Shown here one piece after another: positions 6,828 through 14,572 of a stretch of DNA of 19,212 nucleotides (within the stretch, counting starts at the first letter, position 1; every line of letters begins with the position of its first letter). Made by a program: the position numbers and the translations under genes. The stretch spans positions 1 to 19,212 of the forward strand of contig CALAGJ010000077.1 of the NCBI GenBank assembly GCA_937892395.1, given 5' to 3'. The notes under the pieces are model-generated. The model was not told the DNA's origin and did not search any database. It saw only the letters and a list, made by a program, of their open reading frames with translations. The stretch is from an uncultured Parafilimonas sp. (lineage in GTDB: Bacteria > Bacteroidota > Bacteroidia > Chitinophagales > Chitinophagaceae).

Positions 6828-7478
6828 ATGTCAAAAATTACAGTAGCCATAGCAGATGATCATGAACTGGTGCTAAGATCACTGAGTATGCTTATTGACA
6901 GTTTTCCAGGTTTTACTGTTGTAGCCGAGGCAGTACAAGGCAAAGCACTAATGGATAAACTACAGCACATGAAATTTTTGCCAGATATTGTTTTATTGGA
7001 TGTAAACATGCCGGTGTTGGATGGCCCTTCTACTGCATTGGCATTGCGTACAGCGTATCCATCTATAAAAGTGGCGGCACTCTCAATGGATAATGAAGAA
7101 GATTCTGTACTACAGATGATACGCAATGGTGCTTGTGCCTATTTACTAAAGGAAAGCCATCCCAACTTATTAGAAAAAGCATTGAACGATATAGCTACAA
7201 AAGGCTTTTGCAACACGGATGCCCTTAATATTAATTTTTCAAAATTATTACAGGCTACGCCAAATGAGGAAGGCACACCTATTTCACTTACCCACAGGGA
7301 GCAGGAGTTTTTACAGTTAGCTTGTAGTGAATATACCTATCAACAAATAGCAGGAATGATGCATGTAAGCGATAGTACAGTAGAAAGCTATCGCAAATCC
7401 GTTTTTCAAAAACTCAATGTACAAAGCCGCACAGGCATGGTGCTGGAAGCATTGAGGAGAAAAATGGTTGCGTTGTAA
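6828..7478 (+). CDS. NarL/LuxR-family response regulator
   Basis: The 216-aa protein has a receiver domain (about 1-125) and a C-terminal LuxR-type helix-turn-helix (about 152-214). The receiver carries the acidic pair D10-D11, phosphoacceptor D58 in 'IVLLDVNMPVLDG', switch residue S86 and K108 in 'LLKES'. The DNA-binding part shows 'LTHREQEFLQLACSEYTYQQIA' (154-175; positions only beyond that) and the recognition region 'VSDSTVESYRKSVFQKL'. It is the cognate partner of the HisKA_3 kinase, six bases upstream. Its targets are unknown; the ATCCCGA array at 4390-4453 is a reasonable candidate because that array sits over the promoters of its own operon and the divergent block. Confidence 0.94.
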   Translation: MSKITVAIADDHELVLRSLSMLIDSFPGFTVVAEAVQGKALMDKLQHMKFLPDIVLLDVNMPVLDGPSTALALRTAYPSIKVAALSMDNEEDSVLQMIRNGACAYLLKESHPNLLEKALNDIATKGFCNTDALNINFSKLLQATPNEEGTPISLTHREQEFLQLACSEYTYQQIAGMMHVSDSTVESYRKSVFQKLNVQSRTGMVLEALRRKMVAL

Positions 7479-7521
7479 TGTATAGATGCTTTGATCAATA
7501 ATTGGCTTTACTAAAACATGT

Positions 7522-7540
7522 CTATCGCTTGCAGCAATAG
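7522..7540. terminator. Weak hairpin between convergent genes
   Basis: CTATCGC at 7522-7528 pairs with GCAATAG at 7534-7540 with one mismatch and a 5-base loop. It lies in the 68-base gap where the response regulator and the amidase genes converge, where a two-way terminator would be expected. No clear T-run follows on either strand, so the call is tentative. Confidence 0.25.
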
Positions 7541-7546
7541 AAAGCT

Positions 7547-8341
7547 TTACTCTAAACCAAATCTATCTGCATCTTTATAAAACGGGAATTTTGATCTTGT
7601 ATCTGAGAGCAATTGTTTGTTTAATGTGGTAGTAAATATTATTTCTTCATCTGTGTGGTGTTCAAGTATGGCGCCTGTGGGGTCTATACACATACTGTTG
7701 CCACTATGATAAATATTGTTACCATCTGTACCAGTACGATTAACACCAATTACATAAGCTTGATTTTCTATGGCCCTTGCTTGAAGTAAAATTTTCCAAG
7801 CATTACTGCGTCTTTCGGGCCAGTTGGCCACATAAATGATTACGTCATATTCCGGATTTTCTTCCTGTATTGCTGACTGCCTGGCCCATACCGGAAACCT
7901 CAAATCATAACATACTTGTAAATTGATATTCCATCCGGCATAATGTACTATTCTTCTTTCTGTGCCCTTTGTATAATGCTCATCTTCTCCTGCATAAGCA
8001 AAAAGATGACGTTTGTTATAATATGAAAACTGGCCATCTGGTTTCATCCAAATCATACGGTTGTAATAGTGACCATTTTCTGTTATGATGATACTACCTG
8101 TTATGACACAGTTTTTTTGTTTTGCTTGTGTTTGCAACCATTGAATGGTATGGTCTGATATCGTTTCTGCAAATAGCTCAGGTTGCATACTAAAACCTGT
8201 AGAAAACATTTCGGGCAGTATGATGATATCAGATGGAGGACATTGCGAAATTTTATCTGCAAGCATGAGCAGGTTTGCAGGTTTATCTTCCCAATATAGA
8301 CTGGTTTGTATGCCCGCTATGATGATGGATGCTTTATTCAT
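7547..8341 (-). CDS. Omega-amidase / nitrilase-superfamily hydrolase (YafV/Nit2-like)
   Basis: The 264-aa protein is a single carbon-nitrogen hydrolase domain with the Glu-Lys-Cys triad visible: E44 in 'ILPEMFSTGF', K110 in 'YYNKRHLF' and C144 in 'QVCYDLRFPVW'. The 'MFSTGF' and 'CYDLRFPVWAR' signatures are those of the YafV/Nit2 branch, which hydrolyses alpha-ketoglutaramate or alpha-ketosuccinamate, and so repairs by-products of glutamine/asparagine transamination. The length fits the family. Its ATG overlaps the TGA of the upstream kdsB (ATGA), so the two form an operon, although the pathways are unrelated. Cytoplasmic, no signal peptide. Exact substrate is from family knowledge. Confidence 0.9.
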   Translation of the reverse strand: MNKASIIIAGIQTSLYWEDKPANLLMLADKISQCPPSDIIILPEMFSTGFSMQPELFAETISDHTIQWLQTQAKQKNCVITGSIIITENGHYYNRMIWMKPDGQFSYYNKRHLFAYAGEDEHYTKGTERRIVHYAGWNINLQVCYDLRFPVWARQSAIQEENPEYDVIIYVANWPERRSNAWKILLQARAIENQAYVIGVNRTGTDGNNIYHSGNSMCIDPTGAILEHHTDEEIIFTTTLNKQLLSDTRSKFPFYKDADRFGLE

Positions 8342-9072
8342 AATGTTTGTTGAAATAATGCTCTTGCCTGTTCTAAATCTTCTGGTGTATCTATACCAAT
8401 TGTAGATTCATTGGTGCGCATCATTTTGATTCGAATTCCATTTTCAAGATAACGAAGTTGCTCTAATTTTTCTGCATTTTCTAAGATGCCAGAAGGCCAT
8501 TTTGTAAAAGCCATAAGGGTGTCTTTTCGATATGCATACAAACCGATATGTTTATAGTATTTTACACTAGCATTGTCACGTATAAATGGAATGGCTGCTC
8601 TGCTAAAATATAATGCAAAATCCTTGTTATCAGTCACCACTTTTACATGATTAGGATTGAGGATGGAACTTTCTTGCTCTAATATATGCATGAGGCTGGA
8701 TACTTGTATTTCATTGTTTTCATCCTGCTCAAAAGGCTCCAATAAAAGTGATAGATTATTCTTATTTACAAAGGGTTCATCTCCTTGTACATTTACAATG
8801 ATATCTGCATCACTATAAGCTATTGCTTCTGCTATTCTATCGCTTCCGCTTGCATGCAATGAAGATGTTATAACTGCTTTGCCTCCATGTGCTGCAATTA
8901 AATCTGCAATGAGTGGATGATCTGTAGCTACCAATACTTCATCAAACAAACCTGTATAGCATGTATTCTGCCATGTGTGTAATATTACAGGTCTGCCATC
9001 AATCAATTGCATCAGCTTGCCCGGAAATCTTGTGGCAGCATATCGTGCAGGTATTACTGCAATTTTTTTCAT
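8338..9072 (-). CDS. kdsB: 3-deoxy-manno-octulosonate cytidylyltransferase
   Basis: KdsB activates Kdo with CTP to CMP-Kdo, the donor for Kdo addition to lipid A in the Gram-negative inner core. The 244-aa protein starts with 'MKKIAVIPARYAATRFPGK', the nucleotide-binding signature, and carries 'VNVQGDEPF' (QGDEP at about 96-100) and a C-terminal 'IGIDTPEDLEQA'. The longer open frame reaches 9111, but those 13 extra residues are outside the family alignment, so I take the ATG at 9072. It is translationally coupled to the downstream amidase by an ATGA overlap. With lpxH at 12721-13479 it indicates a lipid A/Kdo envelope. Cytoplasmic. Confidence 0.95.
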   Translation of the reverse strand: MKKIAVIPARYAATRFPGKLMQLIDGRPVILHTWQNTCYTGLFDEVLVATDHPLIADLIAAHGGKAVITSSLHASGSDRIAEAIAYSDADIIVNVQGDEPFVNKNNLSLLLEPFEQDENNEIQVSSLMHILEQESSILNPNHVKVVTDNKDFALYFSRAAIPFIRDNASVKYYKHIGLYAYRKDTLMAFTKWPSGILENAEKLEQLRYLENGIRIKMMRTNESTIGIDTPEDLEQARALFQQTL

Positions 9073-9301
9073 GCCTGCAATATGAAATATTTCTTTGATA
9101 CATATTGCCAAGCTTTAAATTATATTATGCTTTCAATCATTCTGCGCAGCAGTAAACTTTATTTGTTATTCATGATACTGTGCTGCAGAGAATATTAAAA
9201 TTGCTTTGTACTTTGAACTGTGTCAAGTGAAATATGTTAAACTTTTTATCTCTGTTAGCGTCCATGCAAAAGCTCAATACCTGCCGCTTAAAAAATTTAT
9301 T

Positions 9302-10372
9302 ATGGCGTATCTTAAACATGGCTACTCACTGCTGTTTGTTGTCTGCATTTGTATTGCATCTTGCAATGAAAAAGATGAGTCTTCGATCATAGATGACCCC
9401 ATAGAAAAGTACTTGAATTTGCCTAAAAATAATTTTGAGTATGCAGCTACAAACTGGCCCGTTCATATTTTGAATGCACTAAATCTTACTGACAATACAC
9501 CTTCAAATAATGCTATTACAAATGCAGGCGCCACACTGGGCAGGGTGCTATTTTATGACAAAAATTTATCAGTGAATAAAACTGTTAGTTGTGCTTCTTG
9601 CCACAGCCAGCAAGCATCTTTTGCAGATGATGCCATATTGAGCAAAGGATTTGCAGGAGGGCTCACAGGCAGACATTCAATGCCACTATTAAATATTCGT
9701 TTTTATGCCTCCGGCAAAATGTTTTGGGACGAACGATCTCCTACACTGGAGCAGCAAGTACTACAGCCTATACAAAATGAAGTGGAAATGGGACTGTCTT
9801 TACAGGAGCTTACAGAAAGGGTACAAACACAACCATACTATGGGCCGCTATTTGAAAATGCATTTGGCACGACAGAGATTGATACGATATTAATTTCGAA
9901 AGCACTGGCACAATTTGTACGTTCTATTGTTACTTTTAATAGCAGGTATGACAGGGTAAAATCAGGTCTTGACGTTTTTTCTCCGGATGAAGCACAGGGA
10001 GAACGGCTATTTATAAACCCACCTCCAAATGGCGGCATATCTTGTGCAGGATGTCATACTCCGCCAATGTTTGTAACATCAAATCCACAAGGGCCTTTCG
10101 CTCTACAGGATCCAAATGATGCCGGTATAAATAATGAGAGAAGATTCAAATCACCTTCACTCAGAAATATTTCTCTAAGAAAATCTTTGTTTCATAATGG
10201 CAGTGTTAACAACCTTGATCAAATGCTTAACAGACCACCGGGTAGCGGCCAAAATCCAATACCGGCGCACACTGTAGCTCCTCAAAACGTACAGGCATTT
10301 ATTGCTTTTATAAATACGCTATCTGATAATGATGTAATCGTAAATGAGAAATATGCTGATCCATTTAAATAG
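9302..10372 (+). CDS. Di-haem cytochrome c peroxidase, lipoprotein (CCP/MauG family)
   Basis: This 356-aa protein reduces hydrogen peroxide in the periplasm using electrons from small cytochromes or quinol-linked carriers. Two CxxCH haem c sites are present: C97-H101 in 'SCASCHSQ' and C248-H252 in 'SCAGCHTPP'. The N terminus 'LLFVVCICIASC' is a lipoprotein signal with the lipid-attached Cys at 21, so it is membrane-anchored. The 'GRVLFYDKNLS' stretch before the first haem and 'FKSPSLRNISLRKSLFHNGS' near the C terminus are typical of the family. The open frame extends upstream to a TTG at 9206, but the lipoprotein signal fixes the start at 9302. It stands alone, divergent from kdsB. MauG-like oxidase activity cannot be excluded from sequence alone. 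Confidence 0.93.
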   Translation: MAYLKHGYSLLFVVCICIASCNEKDESSIIDDPIEKYLNLPKNNFEYAATNWPVHILNALNLTDNTPSNNAITNAGATLGRVLFYDKNLSVNKTVSCASCHSQQASFADDAILSKGFAGGLTGRHSMPLLNIRFYASGKMFWDERSPTLEQQVLQPIQNEVEMGLSLQELTERVQTQPYYGPLFENAFGTTEIDTILISKALAQFVRSIVTFNSRYDRVKSGLDVFSPDEAQGERLFINPPPNGGISCAGCHTPPMFVTSNPQGPFALQDPNDAGINNERRFKSPSLRNISLRKSLFHNGSVNNLDQMLNRPPGSGQNPIPAHTVAPQNVQAFIAFINTLSDNDVIVNEKYADPFK

Positions 10373-10735
10373 TATATGTCGCTATTAATACAATTTATTT
10401 AAACCATATCTCTTATACTTTTTTTTATAATTCAACCCAGATGTTTCAGTTGACTTTTTTTGTGAAAAGCTGAAAGGCAATATAGATAAGTGTTTGAAGT
10501 GCATATTTGGCTAAAGAAATAGTGAACTCATTGAATTGTTTAAAAGAGTTATGTAAAAAACGTTTTGGTATTCTAATAAAATGCAACTGCAAACTCTATC
10601 TTTAAAACATAGTCGCTATACTGAGTAAACAAAATCAACAAAAAACAAATTGTTGCATTTCAATTTTTTATATGTTTAGAATGGTTGCAGTATTATATTG
10701 TTATTCTACGCATTAATTCTTTCATTTTTTTGGAA
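10373..10735. other. Gene-free AT-rich gap between convergent genes
   Basis: The peroxidase gene and the mscS-type gene converge here. I see no convincing open frame, RNA gene or strong terminator. An 8-bp AT-only-rich inverted repeat (ATTAATTC, 10712-10719 / GAATTAAT, 10733-10740) overlaps the end of the mscS-type gene but has no T-run. Confidence 0.5.
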
Positions 10736-11833
10736 TTAATTACTCCCAATATCTTTGATTACAATTGTATTTTTGCCTGCGGCAAATTTTATTTTGAGCT
10801 GCAGCATCAGGTTGATGATTTGTAGATTAATGGTTTCTTTTCTTTGTAGAAAAGCATCAATGGTTTCCTCCATACCAAAAAAATACTCAACGGTAATGAC
10901 ATGTGCATTTCTACCGGTATTGGTTAAAAACACTGTACTGTTTTCAGCTGCTTGCTTTTGTAGGATTTGCCTAATACCGTCAATAAGTTGTATTAAAGCG
11001 GCAGAGTTGGTTTCTAAATCTATATCTAACGATACCTCGCCCCGACGCTGTGTGCGTAGTGTTATATTATCCAAAATTGTATCCACCATTTGTTTATTGG
11101 GCACAGTTATATAAGTTTTATGATCTGTACGAATCCTGGTGCTTCTCAAACCAATTTTTTCTACAGTACCATTAAAGGATTGCACTTTTACAAAGTCTCC
11201 TACTGTAAATGGTTTATCAAAAAAAATAATGAAAGAAGCAATCAGGTTTTCAAGACTTTCTTTGGTGGCCAGTGCCAGTGCAGCACCCACAATACTCAGG
11301 CCTGTAACCAGCTTACTGATATCATAGTTAAACACAAAGCGGAGTATGAGCAATGCCCCTACAATATTGAGCAACACTTTAAAAAAATCACGAAAGAAAA
11401 TGACCAATTGGTTATCAGTTTTATCTGAAGTTGTATTGGCTTTATCTTCTAAAAGCAATGCTACAAATAGCATCAGCCTTATACAAAGTCTTGTAAGCAA
11501 AATAATAAGTGCAGTACTGGCCAAGCCTTCTAATACTTTGTGCAGCGTAATACCTGAATATATTTTTACATCCCACTCTGCTGGCATGGTTAGCTTACCA
11601 AAAGCAATGATAACGGTAAGTAGGAAAATGAAAAGACCCAAAGGCTCAATGATGTATTCAAAAAATTTTTCCTTCTTGAAAAATGTATCTCTTGAAAAGA
11701 ATCTAAGGATAAAAGCGGCAAGGTATTTTGATAAAAAATTTCTAATAAAAAATGCAGCTACAATGATGGCTATAACCAATAGATAGTTACCAATTGTATT
11801 ATTAAAAATTACTCGAGTTAGAAAATCATTCAT
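10736..11833 (-). CDS. MscS-family mechanosensitive ion channel
   Basis: The 365-aa protein is an inner-membrane channel of the small-conductance mechanosensitive family, which releases solutes upon hypo-osmotic shock. Membrane segments lie at about residues 16-33, 62-80, 100-126, 146-168 and the pore-lining helix at about 172-196 ('GLSIVGAALALATKESLENLIASF'-type region). The beta domain follows at about 205-265: 'FDKPFTVGDFVKVQSFNGTVEKIG', then 'STRIRTDHKTYITVPNKQMV'; a C-terminal alpha/beta domain completes it. The pore helix is Gly/Ala-rich as in MscS, and the extra N-terminal helices match YbdG/YnaI-like members. It is the last gene of the seven-gene minus run, three bases after the preceding gene, so it is probably co-transcribed with lpxH and ftsH. 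Confidence 0.93.
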   Translation of the reverse strand: MNDFLTRVIFNNTIGNYLLVIAIIVAAFFIRNFLSKYLAAFILRFFSRDTFFKKEKFFEYIIEPLGLFIFLLTVIIAFGKLTMPAEWDVKIYSGITLHKVLEGLASTALIILLTRLCIRLMLFVALLLEDKANTTSDKTDNQLVIFFRDFFKVLLNIVGALLILRFVFNYDISKLVTGLSIVGAALALATKESLENLIASFIIFFDKPFTVGDFVKVQSFNGTVEKIGLRSTRIRTDHKTYITVPNKQMVDTILDNITLRTQRRGEVSLDIDLETNSAALIQLIDGIRQILQKQAAENSTVFLTNTGRNAHVITVEYFFGMEETIDAFLQRKETINLQIINLMLQLKIKFAAGKNTIVIKDIGSN

Positions 11834-11836
11834 TGT

Positions 11837-12733
11837 TTATTGCTGCGTTATAGGATATCGGCAAATGCCATCCTCCTCTAAAGTGATATAATCGGATGCT
11901 GTTATAAATAATTTTGCTGATGCACCTATAGCATTGGGCAAAGGAATTTTATTTTCAATAAATGTTTTATAGGCATATGCTATGCTACATGTATCCTTTC
12001 TACCACAAAGTGTATTGGGGAATACCTGTACATCTATCCAACCGGCAGCGTGAACTTTTTGTAAGAAAGCACCATAATAATCAAATATCATCCAGCCATA
12101 ATTTATATCGTAGAGATAAAGTTTTGTATTATCATCTATAATAACCTGTGGCAAAAATGCTTCATTAAACAGTAATCGAAAATCTGCAGTTGAAAAAGCA
12201 ATTACACCTTTATCATCAATCTTTTTTAGCTTATACTCAATGGCATCAAACACCCAATAATTGTTGTCATAGCTCTGCGCTACAGCAGCGGGCTGCAGCA
12301 CACCGGATAGTCTTAAATCAATGGTATTGCGTAGATTTAAAAAACGATCTAATATTACAATTTCTCCAAAATCTTTATAGAATAAAATTACTTTTAATGG
12401 ATTGCTTACATCCATACTTTCTAAGTTGCCATAGCGGCGCACATCATTGAAAAGACCAATACTATCCCCTTTGTTATTTAGCTTTTTAATCCCATTATTT
12501 GGTAGTTGCAAAAACAGATTGCCCATAGCATCTGCAAAGAAATTTTTATACTGCCCCTTTATGCATGCCTTCTGTGGATTTGTAGTATCTGCATTGTAAG
12601 CTGTAGCTGCAAATAATGAATTGGAAGGGCTGACGGCAGTTGTAATGACAAACAGTATGTAGCAATTTAAATAACAATATGCTCCTTTTATTGCTATTGA
12701 AGCGGTTTGATATATATACTTTATTGCTGCCAT
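11837..12733 (-). CDS. Exported propeller-like protein of unknown function
   Basis: I do not recognise a named family. The 298-aa product has an N-terminal hydrophobic segment (about 19-45) that looks like a long signal peptide or anchor. After it come repeated units such as 'DAMGNLFLQLPNNGIKKLNNKGD', 'LKVILFYKDFGEIVILDRF', 'YDNNYWVFDAIEYKLKKID' and 'DDNTKLYLYDINYGWMIFDYYG'; this spacing of short strand pairs suggests a beta-propeller. It would act in the periplasm or at the envelope. Its start overlaps the 3' end of lpxH by 13 bases and its stop is 3 bases from the mscS-type gene, so it is embedded in the operon. An envelope-linked role would suit these neighbours but is inference. Confidence 0.75.
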   Translation of the reverse strand: MAAIKYIYQTASIAIKGAYCYLNCYILFVITTAVSPSNSLFAATAYNADTTNPQKACIKGQYKNFFADAMGNLFLQLPNNGIKKLNNKGDSIGLFNDVRRYGNLESMDVSNPLKVILFYKDFGEIVILDRFLNLRNTIDLRLSGVLQPAAVAQSYDNNYWVFDAIEYKLKKIDDKGVIAFSTADFRLLFNEAFLPQVIIDDNTKLYLYDINYGWMIFDYYGAFLQKVHAAGWIDVQVFPNTLCGRKDTCSIAYAYKTFIENKIPLPNAIGASAKLFITASDYITLEEDGICRYPITQQ

Positions 12734-13479
12734 TGCTGCAAACTTAATTGCTGACCGTCAAATACTGCATAAGTAAAATGTTTAATCCAATCCCCAAGAT
12801 TTATATAGCGGCTCTGCTCATTTAATTGGATATCCATTGGTAAATGCCTATGTCCAAAAATAAAATAGTCCACTTCTTTTTGTTTCAATATTTCTTTACA
12901 AAATATGACCAACCATTCTTTATCCTCTCCTAAAAATATAGCATCTGCAGCACCAGTCTTTGCCCTACTCTTTCTACTGAAAAAATTAGCAAGTGCTATA
13001 CCCCAATCAGGATGTAACACACCAAAAAGCCATTGACACAAAGGATTCCTAAAGATTTTTTTAAGCATTTTATACCCGTGATCCCCAGGACCTAAACCAT
13101 CTCCATGACCAATATAAAATTGCTGACCATTCCATTGAAATTCCTTTGGTTCAAAATAAACAGGAATATGCATTTCTTTTTCAAAATAATCACGCATCCA
13201 CATATCATGATTGCCGGCAAATAGCATCACAGGAATGCCACTATCGGTTATTTCTGCCAACTTGCCCAGCAGCCTTACAAAGTATTTTGGAACAACAGTT
13301 TTGTATTCAAACCAAAAATCAAAAATATCTCCTGCTATTATTATCAGTGCAGCATCAGATCGTATCTGTTGTAAAAATGCAACAATCTTTTTTTCTCTTA
13401 CTAAGCTTTGCGCATAGTCAGGTGCACCAAGATGAAAGTCAGAAAGAAAATAAATTTTTTTCCCTGCTTCCAACTCCAT
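12721..13479 (-). CDS. lpxH: UDP-2,3-diacylglucosamine diphosphatase
   Basis: LpxH cleaves UDP-2,3-diacylglucosamine to lipid X and UMP in lipid A synthesis, at the inner face of the cytoplasmic membrane. The 252-aa protein carries the calcineurin-like metal-binding motifs in order: 'SDFHLG' (D14, H16), 'GDIFDFW' (50-56), 'GNHDMW' (89-94), 'GHGDG' (124-128) and 'GHRH' (209-212). The 'HPDWGIALANFFSRKSR' region is typical of the LpxH insertion that holds the acyl chains. Its ATG overlaps the upstream GGCT-like gene stop by one base (TAATG), and it overlaps the next gene by 13 bases. Length is that of the family. LpxH versus related Bacteroidota UDP-diacylglucosamine hydrolases cannot be separated without alignment, but the activity call is firm. 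Confidence 0.93.
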   Translation of the reverse strand: MELEAGKKIYFLSDFHLGAPDYAQSLVREKKIVAFLQQIRSDAALIIIAGDIFDFWFEYKTVVPKYFVRLLGKLAEITDSGIPVMLFAGNHDMWMRDYFEKEMHIPVYFEPKEFQWNGQQFYIGHGDGLGPGDHGYKMLKKIFRNPLCQWLFGVLHPDWGIALANFFSRKSRAKTGAADAIFLGEDKEWLVIFCKEILKQKEVDYFIFGHRHLPMDIQLNEQSRYINLGDWIKHFTYAVFDGQQLSLQQWQQ

Positions 13480-13910
13480 TATTCTTTAGTTTTCTGCTGA
13501 TTAATATAAGTCAATACATCGCCACTTGGTATTGTAGAAAGGCCGGTAGTATCTCCACAATACCAATATACCCATGCAGGTATTAATGCTTCTCCAATCT
13601 TTATAGTTGTTTTATCCCTTCGGTAATAGCATACTTCATCTTCATCAGGATGAATACCTTCATAATCATCCAACTGAGCAATGGCCCAGGTAAATTCATC
13701 AGAATTTTTTATTCTATATAATTCTCCTACAATGTAAGAATCATCATTTGTAGGTACTGCTACAGGTACTCGGTCTTTTTCATACAACACACCTTTTGCA
13801 GATGCTATTGCTATTAAATCAAAATAATCGCTGATATATTGATACGCTGAATTACTAAATCCGCTGCGCAATGACCCATATACAAATAAGTGCATACAAT
13901 CTTCTTTCAT
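13479..13910 (-). CDS. Gamma-glutamylcyclotransferase-like (GGCT/AIG2) protein
   Basis: The 143-aa protein has the fold-defining 'FVYGSLRSG' loop (YGSLR at 11-15), which binds the substrate's gamma-glutamyl group, and a candidate catalytic Glu at E84 in 'LDDYEGIHP'. The family cyclises gamma-glutamyl compounds to pyroglutamate, releasing the attached amine or amino acid. The substrate cannot be inferred from sequence. A start at M6, immediately before 'HLFVYGSLR', is an alternative to the ATG at 13910. It lies 2 bases after the LUD-domain gene and overlaps lpxH by one base, so it is in the same operon. Cytoplasmic. Confidence 0.88.
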   Translation of the reverse strand: MKEDCMHLFVYGSLRSGFSNSAYQYISDYFDLIAIASAKGVLYEKDRVPVAVPTNDDSYIVGELYRIKNSDEFTWAIAQLDDYEGIHPDEDEVCYYRRDKTTIKIGEALIPAWVYWYCGDTTGLSTIPSGDVLTYINQQKTKE

Positions 13911-13912
13911 AA

Positions 13913-14560
13913 CTAACTTTTTTGTTGTACAATTGTATCTTCAGTAAGCAAACAAAATACTTCTTTAGGACCATGCACACCTGTTACTAATGTTTTTTCA
14001 ATATCTGCTGTGCGGCTGGGTCCCGAAGCTAAGGTAATAAAAGATGGAATATCATTATATTGCTTTCTTATAGTATTTAAGGCATCCGAAATATCATATA
14101 CCAATTGATTGCTTTCTGCAATGCAAATATGAATTGGAGCATATACACTTGCAGTGCGGCCATGTGGTAGTGCACTGCTTAGCATGATACTTCCAGTTCT
14201 TGCTACCAATGCCTCACAAGTGGTAATGGCTGCATCACAATCAGCAAGGTTTTCATAAAAGATTTGTGTAAATCCGCCATTCACTAAATATTGCCGAAGT
14301 GTTTGTTCACAACAATAAATCTTTGACCATTGACGGGTTTGTATCAGCATATTTAATTGTGCCACTATTTCAGTGGCATTTGCACAAAATGCAAAACGAC
14401 CACTTAGAGCATTAAAATTTTCTGCAAATTCAATGGTTATATCCTGTTGCAATGGCTGGAAAAAATCATTTGCTTCAATAGCAAAAGGCTGTGCAACAGG
14501 TTTTTTTAAACTGTTGTTAATGCGTGATAAGATGTTTGCTTTTGCTTTGTTTGGCTTCAT
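13913..14560 (-). CDS. LUD-domain protein (LutC/YkgG family)
   Basis: The 215-aa protein belongs to the LUD family whose LutC member is a subunit of the iron-sulphur L-lactate utilisation complex LutABC. The C-terminal signature 'ASGPSRTADIEKTLVTGVHGPKE' (positions about 178-200) is diagnostic. The middle of the protein, 'ALVARTGSIMLSSALPHGR', fits the substrate/nucleotide-binding region. LutA and LutB are not next to it. In Bacteroidota this LUD gene often sits after ftsH, as here (12 bases), so its role in this operon may differ from lactate use. No gene symbol is given for that reason. Cytoplasmic. Confidence 0.88.
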   Translation of the reverse strand: MKPNKAKANILSRINNSLKKPVAQPFAIEANDFFQPLQQDITIEFAENFNALSGRFAFCANATEIVAQLNMLIQTRQWSKIYCCEQTLRQYLVNGGFTQIFYENLADCDAAITTCEALVARTGSIMLSSALPHGRTASVYAPIHICIAESNQLVYDISDALNTIRKQYNDIPSFITLASGPSRTADIEKTLVTGVHGPKEVFCLLTEDTIVQQKS

Positions 14561-14572
14561 GCAATTATTGCT

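Noticed and set aside
9073..9111. N-terminal extension of kdsB to 9111
   Set aside because: The extra 13 residues precede the conserved MKKIAVIPARY start of the family.
9206..9301. Upstream TTG start for the cytochrome c peroxidase
   Set aside because: It would place 32 residues before a clear lipoprotein signal peptide that begins at the ATG at 9302.
10712..10740. Inverted repeat as terminator of the mscS-type gene
   Set aside because: The arms are AT-rich, overlap the stop codon and have no T-run; chance is likely in this base composition.
13146..13586. 146-aa plus-strand frame opposite lpxH and the GGCT-like gene
   Set aside because: It is antisense to two well-supported genes and has no recognisable features.
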